This document shows positions 7,239-13,907 of a stretch of 23,387 bases of DNA, one piece after another (within the stretch, counting starts at the first letter, position 1; each line of letters starts with the position of its first letter). The translations under genes and the position numbers were made by a program. The notes under the pieces are model-generated. The model searched no databases and was not told where the DNA came from. It saw only the letters and a list, made by a program, of their open reading frames with translations. Source of the DNA: a virus; IMG/VR virus record IMGVR_UViG_3300025598_000187, positions 1-23,387 of that record; one strand, written 5' to 3'.

Positions 7239-7667
7239 CTAGGTTGTGCTTATAGTAACTGTACCCAATTGAAAACCGAATATCAAGCTATTTGGCGTTA
7301 ATGATGAATCAAATCCACTAGAACCGCCAACGGGATTCCAACCCCACTCAAATACTCGACTACCGCCCTCTGGATAACCCACGCCACTTTCAGTGTTCCC
7401 GCCACTCACATTGGTTTGAACACCGCTACTGCCAGACGCATAATAACTGACATCAGGCCTTGGTTCTCTAACAGCCTGTGGGTCATACACTGGGTAAAGA
7501 CCTAAAGACAATTGCGGTTGGTCAGGGTCCCAACATTCAGGACAAACTTTAATCTGAAAAAGTTTTGTCTTGATGATTTCCTTTTTCAACTCCTTAAGCA
7601 TGTACCGTTGGCCGCAACGGTCACACTCAGCAATTGCATATTTACCTGATGCGTACTGGGTAGCCAT
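7239..7667 (-). CDS. Zinc-ribbon protein with beta-rich C-terminus
   Basis: The 142-residue protein has four cysteines, C15-x2-C18 and C42-x2-C45, in AECDRCGQRYMLKE ... KVCPECW, the arrangement of a zinc ribbon. The remainder is Gly/Ser/Asn-rich and ends in a likely beta tail (FGFQLGTVTIST). It lies between two adaptor-like genes, with its ATG overlapping the TAA of the upstream gene (TAATG). A zinc-stabilised minor virion or neck protein is plausible. A DNA-binding role is possible but less likely given the structural context. I do not recognise a named family. Confidence 0.7.
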   Translation of the reverse strand: MATQYASGKYAIAECDRCGQRYMLKELKKEIIKTKLFQIKVCPECWDPDQPQLSLGLYPVYDPQAVREPRPDVSYYASGSSGVQTNVSGGNTESGVGYPEGGSRVFEWGWNPVGGSSGFDSSLTPNSLIFGFQLGTVTISTT

Positions 7668-8605
7668 TACCAGAACATTTGTCTTGGGGCTAACCGGAGA
7701 GAAGCCTTTTCCCTATCCTGAGATGCCGCCATATCCCAAGCTTCATCATATTGTTGTTTGAGAATATCTAACTTTGCCATCCCTTGAGGAGTCTTCAAGG
7801 CGATGTAATAAGAAAGACCAGCAACCAAACAAGGAATGAAGCGGAAAGGAATGTCTTCTATGTTGACACCTGTACCAGAATCTTGAATCCTTCGCATTCT
7901 CCAATAAACAAAGCTGTAATTCCCACCCGCATCCGGGGTAGGCCACACATTGATGTTGGGAAGATAGTTCAAGTAAACCGGGGTGTTTGATGTGGCAGAA
8001 GCTGCTGTCGTTCCATTTTGTCCGCGAGCGCACAATAACAGAGAGTTGCCAGACACGGCGGTATAGTAAATCGTCTCACTACCCACATTGATATAACCTG
8101 CGGCGGGAAGGCTACTTGTATCGCTCAAAACAATGGTGGTATCTGTGGCAGAAATTCCAGTAGAACCAGCACCATTGCCTTGAATTGTTGCATTGGTTGG
8201 GTTGATGTTTCCAGATTGACGATTTACCCAAACCTGAATAGGACGACCCTGAGCCAGCTTGTTTGGAATCGTTGAATACATTGTCTCGGAGATGCGAGTA
8301 ATGTTGATATCCATTTGGCCCGTAGTATTTGCTTGCTGACGAATCACATGGTCAAGCAAATCGATTGTGTCCACCGGCAAAGGATAGGCCACCTGACCCG
8401 TCACCAATGGAATGATTCCTTGTTCGATTGTCCACAGATTGATGCCACGGTTGGCCCAATCTATGGTCATCAAATTAAAACTACGCCTTGCTGTACGCAG
8501 TTGATAACCAGTGCGCACCTCAATACCGCAACGCTCGTAGCATTCTTCTACGATTTCGTTAAACGCTAAGTTGAATGAGGATGTACCACTGGTATAGGCA
8601 GTCAT
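7667..8605 (-). CDS. Head-tail adaptor/connector-like protein
   Basis: The 312-residue product starts with FNLAFNEIVEECYERCGIEV and LRTARRSFNLMTIDWANRGI, followed by a beta region (GIIPLVTGQVAYPLPVDTID) and ends with helices (FIPCLVAGLSYYIALKTPQG, LKQQYDEAWDMAASQDREKA). This plan is typical of podovirus adaptor/connector proteins of the gp4/SU10-adaptor class. Residues about 145-205 look like an inserted module (ISATDTTIVLSDTSSLPAAG ... ARGQNGTTAAS) resembling small beta domains seen in other phage structural proteins. Together with the protein at 5874-6782 it forms a pair with the same plan but little sequence identity. It probably attaches to the portal and starts the tail. Confidence 0.72.
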   Translation of the reverse strand: MTAYTSGTSSFNLAFNEIVEECYERCGIEVRTGYQLRTARRSFNLMTIDWANRGINLWTIEQGIIPLVTGQVAYPLPVDTIDLLDHVIRQQANTTGQMDINITRISETMYSTIPNKLAQGRPIQVWVNRQSGNINPTNATIQGNGAGSTGISATDTTIVLSDTSSLPAAGYINVGSETIYYTAVSGNSLLLCARGQNGTTAASATSNTPVYLNYLPNINVWPTPDAGGNYSFVYWRMRRIQDSGTGVNIEDIPFRFIPCLVAGLSYYIALKTPQGMAKLDILKQQYDEAWDMAASQDREKASLRLAPRQMFW

Positions 8606-8775
8606 TTAAAGCTCTTTAATGTCTGTGCTAAGCGAGCTCTCTGACCAAGCTTTCCGGGAGCCTTGGCAGCTTTCGCAAGCTTATTGGCAGGTATATTATG
8701 CCCTTTTTTTACGTGCAACGCTTCACGTAATGAGCCAGCCTTTTTGATTGCACCTTGAATCCATTTCTCAGCCAT
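8602..8775 (-). CDS. Small basic phage protein (57 aa)
   Basis: An ATG at 8775 opens a 57-codon frame, MAEKWIQGAIKKAGSLREAL, followed by a Lys/Ala-rich stretch ending KLGQRARLAQTLKSFK. It overlaps the stop of its upstream neighbour (TAATG) and the start of the adaptor-like gene (ATGA). The product is very basic and helical. I recall short proteins with this W-I-Q-G-A-I-K-K...G.L...L pattern as common in phages near capsid and adaptor genes, with no known role. The ribosome site is weak, so translation is probably coupled to the gene upstream. Confidence 0.68.
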   Translation of the reverse strand: MAEKWIQGAIKKAGSLREALHVKKGHNIPANKLAKAAKAPGKLGQRARLAQTLKSFK

Positions 8776-9008
8776 TACCGATACCCCGCTGTTTTCTTTG
8801 CAATCCTCTTGGGTTGCGCTACAAACTGTTTACCTTCTGCTTTGCCTTTACGCTTGGCTTTGGTAGTTGCCGCATATTCAGCAGGGCTTAAAGACTTTAT
8901 TGCATTCTCTGGCAAATATCTTTCTCCCGTCTTGCTTGACGGTTTGCCAGACTTGGTGCGCCACTTCTGGTCACCCCAGTCTTTAAGCGATTGCTGAGGA
9001 GCTCTCAA
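8775..9008 (-). CDS. Conserved basic phage protein (77 aa), DUF5872-like
   Basis: The product, RAPQQSLKDWGDQKWRTKSG then KPSSKTGERYLPENAIKSLS and EYAATTKAKRKGKAEGKQF, matches my memory of the widespread DUF5872-type domain in phages and large viruses; the number is recalled, not searched. The start is a TTG that overlaps the TGA of the upstream gene, with GGGGGAT about 8 bases before it; no ATG occurs before the conserved region. It is highly basic and lacks a hydrophobic segment. The function is unknown. Possible roles are DNA binding or packaging with the genome, inferred from charge only. Confidence 0.68.
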   Translation of the reverse strand: MRAPQQSLKDWGDQKWRTKSGKPSSKTGERYLPENAIKSLSPAEYAATTKAKRKGKAEGKQFVAQPKRIAKKTAGYR

Positions 9009-9283
9009 TCTTTATATCCCCCGCCAGCCGCTTTGTACTTCTTAGCTACAAGCTGAGCCTTGCGAGCCGACCACTGACCTGCCTTGGTTCCCTGAGTGGC
9101 CGCCGCCTTCACTTGGGAAACGATACGCTTGCGCAGACTTGGCTTGGTATAGTTTCCAGCAGCGTTGACATGACCGCCCTTGGCGTACATCTCCACGGCA
9201 TTCGGGTCATCCTTGCGATGGATAACCTTTTTTTTTGGCATCTTAGAGGGACTGATGTCCCCCATACCACGGCTTGCCATCAT
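9005..9283 (-). CDS. Basic phage protein with KGG and GQWSARKAQ motifs (92 aa)
   Basis: MMASRGMGDISPSKMPKKKV opens at two adjacent ATG codons (9283 or 9280). The middle has MYAKGGHVNAAGNYTKPSLR and the C-terminus GQWSARKAQLVAKKYKAAGG, a conserved block common in aquatic-phage and giant-virus small proteins of unknown function. Charge is strongly positive. It overlaps both neighbours by a few bases. The AKGGHV element recurs in the 199-aa protein upstream and the AAGGHI variant in the protein at 10104-10805, suggesting a shared short functional element. The role is unknown. Confidence 0.7.
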   Translation of the reverse strand: MMASRGMGDISPSKMPKKKVIHRKDDPNAVEMYAKGGHVNAAGNYTKPSLRKRIVSQVKAAATQGTKAGQWSARKAQLVAKKYKAAGGGYKD

Positions 9284-9879
9284 AGATATCTGCCTTTGGT
9301 ATGCCCTTTCTGAGCAATACCATCACCACGGCCAGCGGCAGATTTAACATGTCCGCCTTTAGCCATCTTGACAACTTTCTTCTCTTGTACCTTGCCGCCC
9401 TTTTTCATCACCGAAGGTGAGGGTTGGCTATAGCTACATGAAGAACAACCGCCCAAATTACCAACTTGCTGTCTTTCGGGCACGGCAGGGCTTAATCCAC
9501 TGATAGGACGGTTTGGCAAGTTGCCCAATGACCCTTGTCCGGGGTTGAATTGACAACCACCATAGGAAGGCCTAGGGGCAATAGCCCCGCTTTGACCGCC
9601 GGGGTTCATGCCGGGGACTTGGGTCATGCCAAACTGACAACCATTTTGAACTGGTCGAGAGGTTTGAGGCTGGCTAGAAAGCCCCGGCCTACAGCCAATC
9701 TGACCTACGCCACCAATATAACCTTGAGATGGTTGAGAGAATTGACAGCCGCCACCAGCTACCCCTGCCGCTGGCGGTCGTAGCTGACCTACACCGGGAC
9801 GCAATGAACTGCGCACATGATTCATGCGGCCTTCAAAATCGTCACCTTGATATTGCATTGGTCTATCTACAATTGGCAT
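9280..9879 (-). CDS. Gly/Pro/Gln-rich protein with GGCQF repeats and basic tail
   Basis: I place the start at the ATG at 9879 (MPIVDRPMQYQGDDFEGRMN, 199 aa) since GGGGA is 5 bases before it; the longer frame uses a TTG. The centre is low-complexity and contains four GCQF or GGCQF units plus GGCSSCS, so eight cysteines are spread through a flexible region, which could form disulfides or bind metal. The C-terminus, KMAKGGHVKSAAGRGDGIAQ then KGHTKGRYL, is a short basic module also present at the end of the protein at 10104-10805. No known enzyme domain is visible. A virion-associated, disordered role is possible. Confidence 0.68.
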   Translation of the reverse strand: MPIVDRPMQYQGDDFEGRMNHVRSSLRPGVGQLRPPAAGVAGGGCQFSQPSQGYIGGVGQIGCRPGLSSQPQTSRPVQNGCQFGMTQVPGMNPGGQSGAIAPRPSYGGCQFNPGQGSLGNLPNRPISGLSPAVPERQQVGNLGGCSSCSYSQPSPSVMKKGGKVQEKKVVKMAKGGHVKSAAGRGDGIAQKGHTKGRYL

Positions 9880-9894
9880 GGCAATCCCCAAGGT

Positions 9895-10092
9895 TTATTT
9901 ATGCGACATTCCGCCGTGGCACATGTGCTCTACATGCTCATGGTGCAACTTGTGACCAGCGGCATGATGTTTGAAATGCTCGTGATGGGGCTTGTGACCG
10001 TCACCACCATAGTGCTTTTCAACATGATGCACATTGTGTTTAAACTCATGATGCACTTCTTTTTCGTGCATGTGTGGAGTGTGATGTTGCAT
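9895..10092 (-). CDS. Histidine-rich small protein (35% His)
   Basis: The 65-residue product (MQHHTPHMHEKEVHHEFKHN at the start, CHGGMSHK at the end) contains about 23 histidines, one cysteine and no tryptophan. Such composition is known from Ni/Zn/Cu-binding and storage proteins, so metal binding is likely, but no family is recognised. The start ATG is preceded by AAGGAG, and the seven bases between it and the ATG are TTTAAAC, so a GTTTAAAC palindrome (10093-10100) overlaps the translation start region; a second copy lies inside the gene at 10038. The gene sits between two KGG/His-bearing genes of the small-protein cluster. The frame is certain to be open and has an ideal ribosome site. Confidence 0.72.
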   Translation of the reverse strand: MQHHTPHMHEKEVHHEFKHNVHHVEKHYGGDGHKPHHEHFKHHAAGHKLHHEHVEHMCHGGMSHK

Positions 10093-10103
10093 GTTTAAAC
10101 TCC

Positions 10104-10805
10104 TTAGCAGTATTTAGCTTTACCGCCACCAGCCATCTTGTGGATTTTGGTTTTGGTGTGGCCTTTTTCGGCGATGCCATCAGCGCGATGGTGAGCAGAA
10201 CTAATGTGACCACCAGCAGCGTATTTGTGGACTTTGCCACCACGCTTCATGCCGGAAGTACCAACATCATTCAAACCATCATTCTTCATCTTTTCTTCAA
10301 GCGCACGTGTGTGACCACGTTTTTGAACGGCATGTTCGCCGTGCTTGAGATGATGTTCACCGGCTTCAATCTCGCGGTCCATAGCGGGACCACCAGCAGC
10401 CATCTTCTTAACCTTGCCACCATGCGAGTGCATCTTCATGTGGTGTTCAGCCATCGACAGATGGTGTTCAGCCAAATGCTTGTGATGAACCTTGGAAAGT
10501 CCACCATGCTTCATGCCGGGAGGAGGCATAGCGCCAGCCATAGGAGGCATGGGAGCAGGTTGACGGGGAGCGGCACGGCGAGCGGCCATCAATGCTGCAA
10601 CAGCGCGGGGGTCAGGAGTGCCACCGGTCGCCATGTGCTTTTCATGTTTCTTCATATCACCACCTCTTGAGAATTTACGGCCTTTATCGGCCTCGTTAAA
10701 GTCTTTTCCCACAGACTGTGGGATACCCACCTTTTTGGCGAAAGCTGCCGAATGGGCAACTGCCGCCATAAGATTATGTTGTGCCTTGCTCTTGCTTGGC
10801 ATCAT
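10104..10805 (-). CDS. Basic, His-rich phage protein with MPSKSKAQ N-terminus
   Basis: The 233-residue product starts MPSKSKAQHNLMAAVAHSAA then FAKKVGIPQSVGKDFNEADK, a conserved start of a common uncharacterised phage protein. A Pro/Ala/Met-rich linker follows (about 75-100), then a His-rich segment (VHHKHLAEHHLSMAEHHMKM) and two GGK-type basic stretches. The C-terminus ADGIAEKGHTKTKIHKMAGG resembles the tail of the protein at 9280-9879. The start could be either of two adjacent ATG codons (10805 or 10802); AAGGA is 5 or 8 bases away. It overlaps the stop of the upstream gene. It is strongly basic, with no membrane segment. A nucleic-acid- or metal-binding virion role is possible but unproven. 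Confidence 0.72.
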   Translation of the reverse strand: MMPSKSKAQHNLMAAVAHSAAFAKKVGIPQSVGKDFNEADKGRKFSRGGDMKKHEKHMATGGTPDPRAVAALMAARRAAPRQPAPMPPMAGAMPPPGMKHGGLSKVHHKHLAEHHLSMAEHHMKMHSHGGKVKKMAAGGPAMDREIEAGEHHLKHGEHAVQKRGHTRALEEKMKNDGLNDVGTSGMKRGGKVHKYAAGGHISSAHHRADGIAEKGHTKTKIHKMAGGGKAKYC

Positions 10806-11044
10806 TTGCTTCCTTGCTGAATAAGCTGGTCAATTTTAGCTTCCAGCTTATTAAAGCGTTGGTCAATATGGTCAGTAATTTTGTTAAGTTCGTCATTTGT
10901 TACATACCCCTTTGCGATTTCCTCGCGTGTACGATTGAGGAGAATCTCAATTCGCTTGAGGTCATTAGACTTCTCTTTAAGAAAAAAAGCAACCATACCC
11001 AATACTAGGGATAAAGCGCCCGACCAAATCATGTTGGCATCCAT
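10802..11044 (-). CDS. Single-span membrane protein with coiled-coil, holin-like
   Basis: I start the gene at the ATG at 11044 (MDANMIWSGALSLVLGMVAF, 80 aa), with GGAAG 7 bases before; the longer frame to 11110 would overlap the upstream gene by 65 bp. Residues about 5-22 form a transmembrane segment. The rest, including LKRIEILLNRTREEIAKGYV and DQRFNKLEAKIDQLIQQ, is a charged helix with heptad spacing. This resembles small phage membrane proteins sometimes called holins or spanin-like, but no lysis genes are adjacent, so the lysis role is only a possibility. The stop overlaps the next gene's start. Confidence 0.68.
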   Translation of the reverse strand: MDANMIWSGALSLVLGMVAFFLKEKSNDLKRIEILLNRTREEIAKGYVTNDELNKITDHIDQRFNKLEAKIDQLIQQGSK

Positions 11045-11045
11045 G

Positions 11046-11291
11046 TCAACACTTCCACGCCCGAAGGCTTTTATTGATTCGGCTGTTAGGGTCGTTGGCC
11101 GTTTTGACACTAGTTAGCTTCTTTTTCATGCCTTCCATGCGAGCGCAAAATGAGTCTCTGCGTGACCCGCCTTCTGGTTGCGGAGGCTTCAGATTCATCC
11201 CTTGCTTTTTGGCGGACGCGCGCCCCTTGGCGTTTAAACCACCATTCGGGTTCTTTCCTTCCTCGCGTTGCCATGCAGGTGATTTAGCCAT
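11046..11291 (-). CDS. Conserved basic phage protein (81 aa), DUF6321-like
   Basis: MAKSPAWQREEGKNPNGGLN then AKGRASAKKQGMNLKPPQPE and RRDSFCARMEGMKKKLTSVK, ending NDPNSRINKSLRAWKC, match my memory of the DUF6321-type domain, widespread in aquatic phages (number recalled, not searched). Conserved Cys residues at the SFCARM and final AWKC positions might bind metal. It starts 2 bp after the stop of the upstream virion gene with a poor ribosome site, suggesting coupled translation. One GTTTAAAC copy (11232-11239) falls in the Gly-Leu-Asn codons of GGLNAKG. The function is unknown. Confidence 0.75.
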   Translation of the reverse strand: MAKSPAWQREEGKNPNGGLNAKGRASAKKQGMNLKPPQPEGGSRRDSFCARMEGMKKKLTSVKTANDPNSRINKSLRAWKC

Positions 11292-11293
11292 GA

Positions 11294-12070
11294 TTAGCTA
11301 CCGTTTGCGATTAAGTAGCCCTCTTGCGAAACCGTTAAGGCCGCAGTGCCGGTACTAACTTTTGCTTGCAATTGAATGTCCGTTTTTTCAGCTACAAGAC
11401 GGGGCATAACCCGTTGCGTATGGTAGTTGTTTGTAAACGGCGCAACAATAGTAACAGTGGATACACCAGTGTTGCTTGTTTGATAGTTTTGATATGTAGC
11501 AAAACCGGCAGGGTTGGCGTTCAAGCTGGTATTAATATCAATACGGCTTAAGTAGAACGTATAACCTGCAGGGACGGTGTAAATGCCCATCAAAGTGCGA
11601 CCATTACCAGCCGCAATTTCTGCATACAGCGTTGTATCCGATGTATCTTTCAACGTGATGTTACCAGTGGGTGCGCCACTAGATACCGCCATGCTATTGA
11701 TGCGGAAATACGATTTCACTGTAGTAACAGTGGTCGTACCGTTCAACTTTATAGTTTCAGAAATTTGGTTGTAATTGGCATCCAAACCGTTAATAGTAAC
11801 AAAAGTGGCCGTCTTATCGTCGCCAGTGTTAACAGAGCTAACAATGTGCATCTGGATTGCAGATGAAGGAAAAGTGTAAGAGCTATTACCTTCCCATACA
11901 GGCACAAACGATGTGCCTACTGCTGTTTGGTAGCCATAAATATTTAGAACACTATGACCATAAATTTGACCGCGAGCAACCTGCAACTCAAACGGTTCAG
12001 TTTTTGCCTGCCGTGTAATCGAATTAATTGAGTTATTGGTACTTGGAATACCGTTTGGGCTTTGAGCCAT
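11294..12070 (-). CDS. Beta-rich virion protein (259 aa)
   Basis: The start is the ATG at 12070 (MAQSPNGIPSTNNSINSITR), with AAGGA about 7 bases before; the frame extends to 12115 but would run through the hairpin at 12088-12110. The product is Thr/Ser/Asn-rich with alternating hydrophobic strands (YTVPAGYTFYLSRIDINTSL, YHTQRVMPRLVAEKTDIQLQ) and no signal peptide. It follows the capsid genes on the same strand, so it is likely a head or neck structural protein. I recall similar proteins in environmental podoviruses without known function. There is no motif for an enzyme. Confidence 0.68.
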   Translation of the reverse strand: MAQSPNGIPSTNNSINSITRQAKTEPFELQVARGQIYGHSVLNIYGYQTAVGTSFVPVWEGNSSYTFPSSAIQMHIVSSVNTGDDKTATFVTINGLDANYNQISETIKLNGTTTVTTVKSYFRINSMAVSSGAPTGNITLKDTSDTTLYAEIAAGNGRTLMGIYTVPAGYTFYLSRIDINTSLNANPAGFATYQNYQTSNTGVSTVTIVAPFTNNYHTQRVMPRLVAEKTDIQLQAKVSTGTAALTVSQEGYLIANGS

Positions 12071-12087
12071 ATTGATTTCCTTAGTTA

Positions 12088-12110
12088 CAAAGAGGGGGCC
12101 GAAGCCCCCA
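12088..12110 (-). terminator. UUCG-loop hairpin, likely terminator or attenuator
   Basis: On the minus strand GGGGGC-TTCG-GCCCCC forms a perfect 6-bp GC stem with a UUCG tetraloop, followed by TCTTTGT. It lies in the gap between two virion genes. The U-tract is short, so it may only reduce readthrough or protect mRNA ends. Confidence 0.6.
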
Positions 12111-12115
12111 TTCAA

Positions 12116-12832
12116 TCAATCGAGGTTACCGTAGGGGTACTGAGTCAGCGTACCGATATTGTTATCGGGCTGTGAGTAACGCAGAATAAAATTAAACTTA
12201 CCGCCAGTAGGAGCAGCCACGCTAGTGCCAGTAATGCTCAAAGTGAACACGACTTGCGACAAGAACGATGGGTTAGAACCTGAGTTGGGGTTTTGAATGT
12301 CGGCGGTGGTAGCCAACATGTTCCCCAAGTTAGTGCCGGTGTAAGTAATGGTTTGACGACCAGCAGTACCGACAGTCGTAGTGCCCAAAGCAGCGGTAGC
12401 GTAAGTGGGAGTGCCAGCAGCGGCAGTGTAGCCGTTAGACACAAACACGCTGACATTGCTCAAAGTAGCGCCAGACTCACCAGTGATTGCAGAGATGTAG
12501 TCGACATCAATGGCAATAATTTCGCAGCCGTTAGGGATATACATAACCACGCCGCGATAGACTTGAGTAGTGGTATCAGCGGGGATGGTTTGAACTGTAG
12601 CGCCGTTAGCGCTGTAAACGCTAGAGGGGGTATAAACTGTACCGGGCAGGTTGGGGATGTTGTTGCCCCAAGCGAATTGGCCTGAGCCGCCAGCGTAACC
12701 AGCAGTGCCAACGGTGCTGTTGGACAAATCAATATAGCAATCTTGTTCCAAGACTGTATAACCAACATCGCGCAAAGAGCCGAAACGATTATCGCCCGAC
12801 AGGATTGGGCCTTCAAATGTACTACGTGCCAT
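12116..12832 (-). CDS. Virion protein downstream of the capsid gene (238 aa)
   Basis: MARSTFEGPILSGDNRFGSL then RDVGYTVLEQDCYIDLSNST begins after AAGGA with a 6-base spacer. The protein is beta-rich, Gly/Thr-rich, without cysteine clusters or membrane segments. I recall this MARSTFEGPILSGD start as a conserved structural protein next to capsid genes in environmental phages. It sits in its own transcription unit, with a promoter and terminator just upstream and a UUCG hairpin just downstream, which suggests that it is made in a controlled, perhaps high, amount, as a capsid decoration or abundant head protein would be. That is inference. Confidence 0.7.
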   Translation of the reverse strand: MARSTFEGPILSGDNRFGSLRDVGYTVLEQDCYIDLSNSTVGTAGYAGGSGQFAWGNNIPNLPGTVYTPSSVYSANGATVQTIPADTTTQVYRGVVMYIPNGCEIIAIDVDYISAITGESGATLSNVSVFVSNGYTAAAGTPTYATAALGTTTVGTAGRQTITYTGTNLGNMLATTADIQNPNSGSNPSFLSQVVFTLSITGTSVAAPTGGKFNFILRYSQPDNNIGTLTQYPYGNLD

Positions 12833-12916
12833 GATAATTCCTTATGCAAAAGTTCCTTTACCCATTGTTGCATCATCTGCTAGGCCAGTCTGGTAAAGGT
12901 AATACCTAGATACCGA

Positions 12917-12944
12917 ATAGTAACTGATTTAAACGATGTGTCAA
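12917..12944 (-). promoter_or_regulatory. Sigma70-like promoter for virion gene 12116-12832
   Basis: On the minus strand TTGACA (12944-12939), a 16-bp spacer and TACTAT (12922-12917) lie just after the capsid-gene terminator and before the next gene. The spacer contains GTTTAAAT, a one-base variant of the dispersed palindrome. Spacer length is slightly short of the usual 17. Confidence 0.55.
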
Positions 12945-12953
12945 TAGATAAAT

Positions 12954-12976
12954 AAAAAAAGGGAGCCGAAGCTCCC
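12954..12976 (-). terminator. Rho-independent terminator after the capsid gene
   Basis: GGGAGC-TTCG-GCTCCC on the minus strand is followed by seven T, then ATTTAT, an ideal intrinsic terminator 18 bp after the capsid stop. The plus strand also has a T-rich flank, so it could act in both directions. Confidence 0.85.
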
Positions 12977-12994
12977 CTTTTTATTTTGTGCAGT

Positions 12995-13897
12995 TCAATA
13001 AGAACCGTACATGCCCAGTGGGTCAGACCAGCCGAACGAATAACGTTCGCGAGACTTGTAACGGACGTTACCAGTATCGAAGTCACCGTCCATGCTGTTT
13101 TGCAGGGGAGTACGCACAAAGTGCTTCATGCCGTTAGGAACATCGGTGGTCAAGAACCATGCGTTAGTCGCGGTCAAGAAGTGGTTGATTACGTAGCCTT
13201 CTGGCACGGAACCGTTGTTCTTGATGGCGTTAACGTCATTGTTGTTTGTACCAACACGCAGTTCAGTGTCGAGCAAACGAGTTGCAACGAACTGCAATGC
13301 GGGAGGAACAATCAACTTGCGGGGCTTGGCAGCAATCAACAGACCACGCTCATCAGTCCATGCAGCGATTTGAATAACAGCATTTTCCAATGCGGTTTCA
13401 TTCAAGTCAGCAGGGGTGCTGGGAGTGTTAGCGTTAGTACCGCCATTCACCAAGGGGTGAGCAGTGTTCAGCAAAGAAACGCCGTCACCGCCAGCGTAGG
13501 CGTTGTTGTAAGCGTTGTTCAAAACTGAAGCTGCTTTAACTTGCTTGGTATAAGCCATAGCACGAGCCAGACCCTTGGTATAACGAGCAGACAAAGAGTC
13601 ATACAAGTTATCTTCAATGGCTTCTTCTGTCAGAGAGAAGCCAAGGGCGATGGTTTCGTGGTTATAGCGAGCTGTCCAAGCTTCTTGAGCGTTGTCATAA
13701 GCAATCGCAGTACCTTCATTCTTCACGGGAGCTGCGGAGAAGCCAGACAATTTGGTTTCTTCTTCGAAGCTACGTTCCGAAGTTTCGGTTTCGTAGATTT
13801 CCTTATGCTCTTCGCCGTAACGCGAGTATTCCAAACCGAACAAAGCGTTCAAGCCGGGGAGCAGTTCTTTAAGTAGTTGTGCACGTGAAATAGCCAT
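12995..13897 (-). CDS. Major capsid protein (HK97-like fold)
   Basis: The 300-residue protein has the plan of a major head protein family seen in environmental and Mu-gpT-like phages. It contains LLKELLPGLNALFGLEYSRY at 9-28, a segment rich in Glu then AAPVKNEGTAIAYDNAQEAW, the block ALGFSLTEEAIEDNLYDSLS, and KGLARAMAYTKQVKAASVLN. Later come LLIAAKPRKLIVPPALQFVA and a C-terminal FVRTPLQNSMDGDFDTGNVR region. A strong AAGGAG precedes the ATG. It follows the scaffolding-like and decoration-like genes and is followed by a strong terminator, as expected for a highly expressed capsid gene. No N-terminal delta domain or protease gene is obvious, so a separate scaffold is likely used. Confidence 0.88.
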   Translation of the reverse strand: MAISRAQLLKELLPGLNALFGLEYSRYGEEHKEIYETETSERSFEEETKLSGFSAAPVKNEGTAIAYDNAQEAWTARYNHETIALGFSLTEEAIEDNLYDSLSARYTKGLARAMAYTKQVKAASVLNNAYNNAYAGGDGVSLLNTAHPLVNGGTNANTPSTPADLNETALENAVIQIAAWTDERGLLIAAKPRKLIVPPALQFVATRLLDTELRVGTNNNDVNAIKNNGSVPEGYVINHFLTATNAWFLTTDVPNGMKHFVRTPLQNSMDGDFDTGNVRYKSRERYSFGWSDPLGMYGSY

Positions 13898-13907
13898 GAT
13901 TTACTCC

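Noticed and set aside
10074-10670. A 198-codon plus-strand frame opposite the His-rich genes.
   Set aside because: It is the complement of repetitive His/Lys codons, has no ribosome site, and conflicts with several well-supported minus-strand genes.
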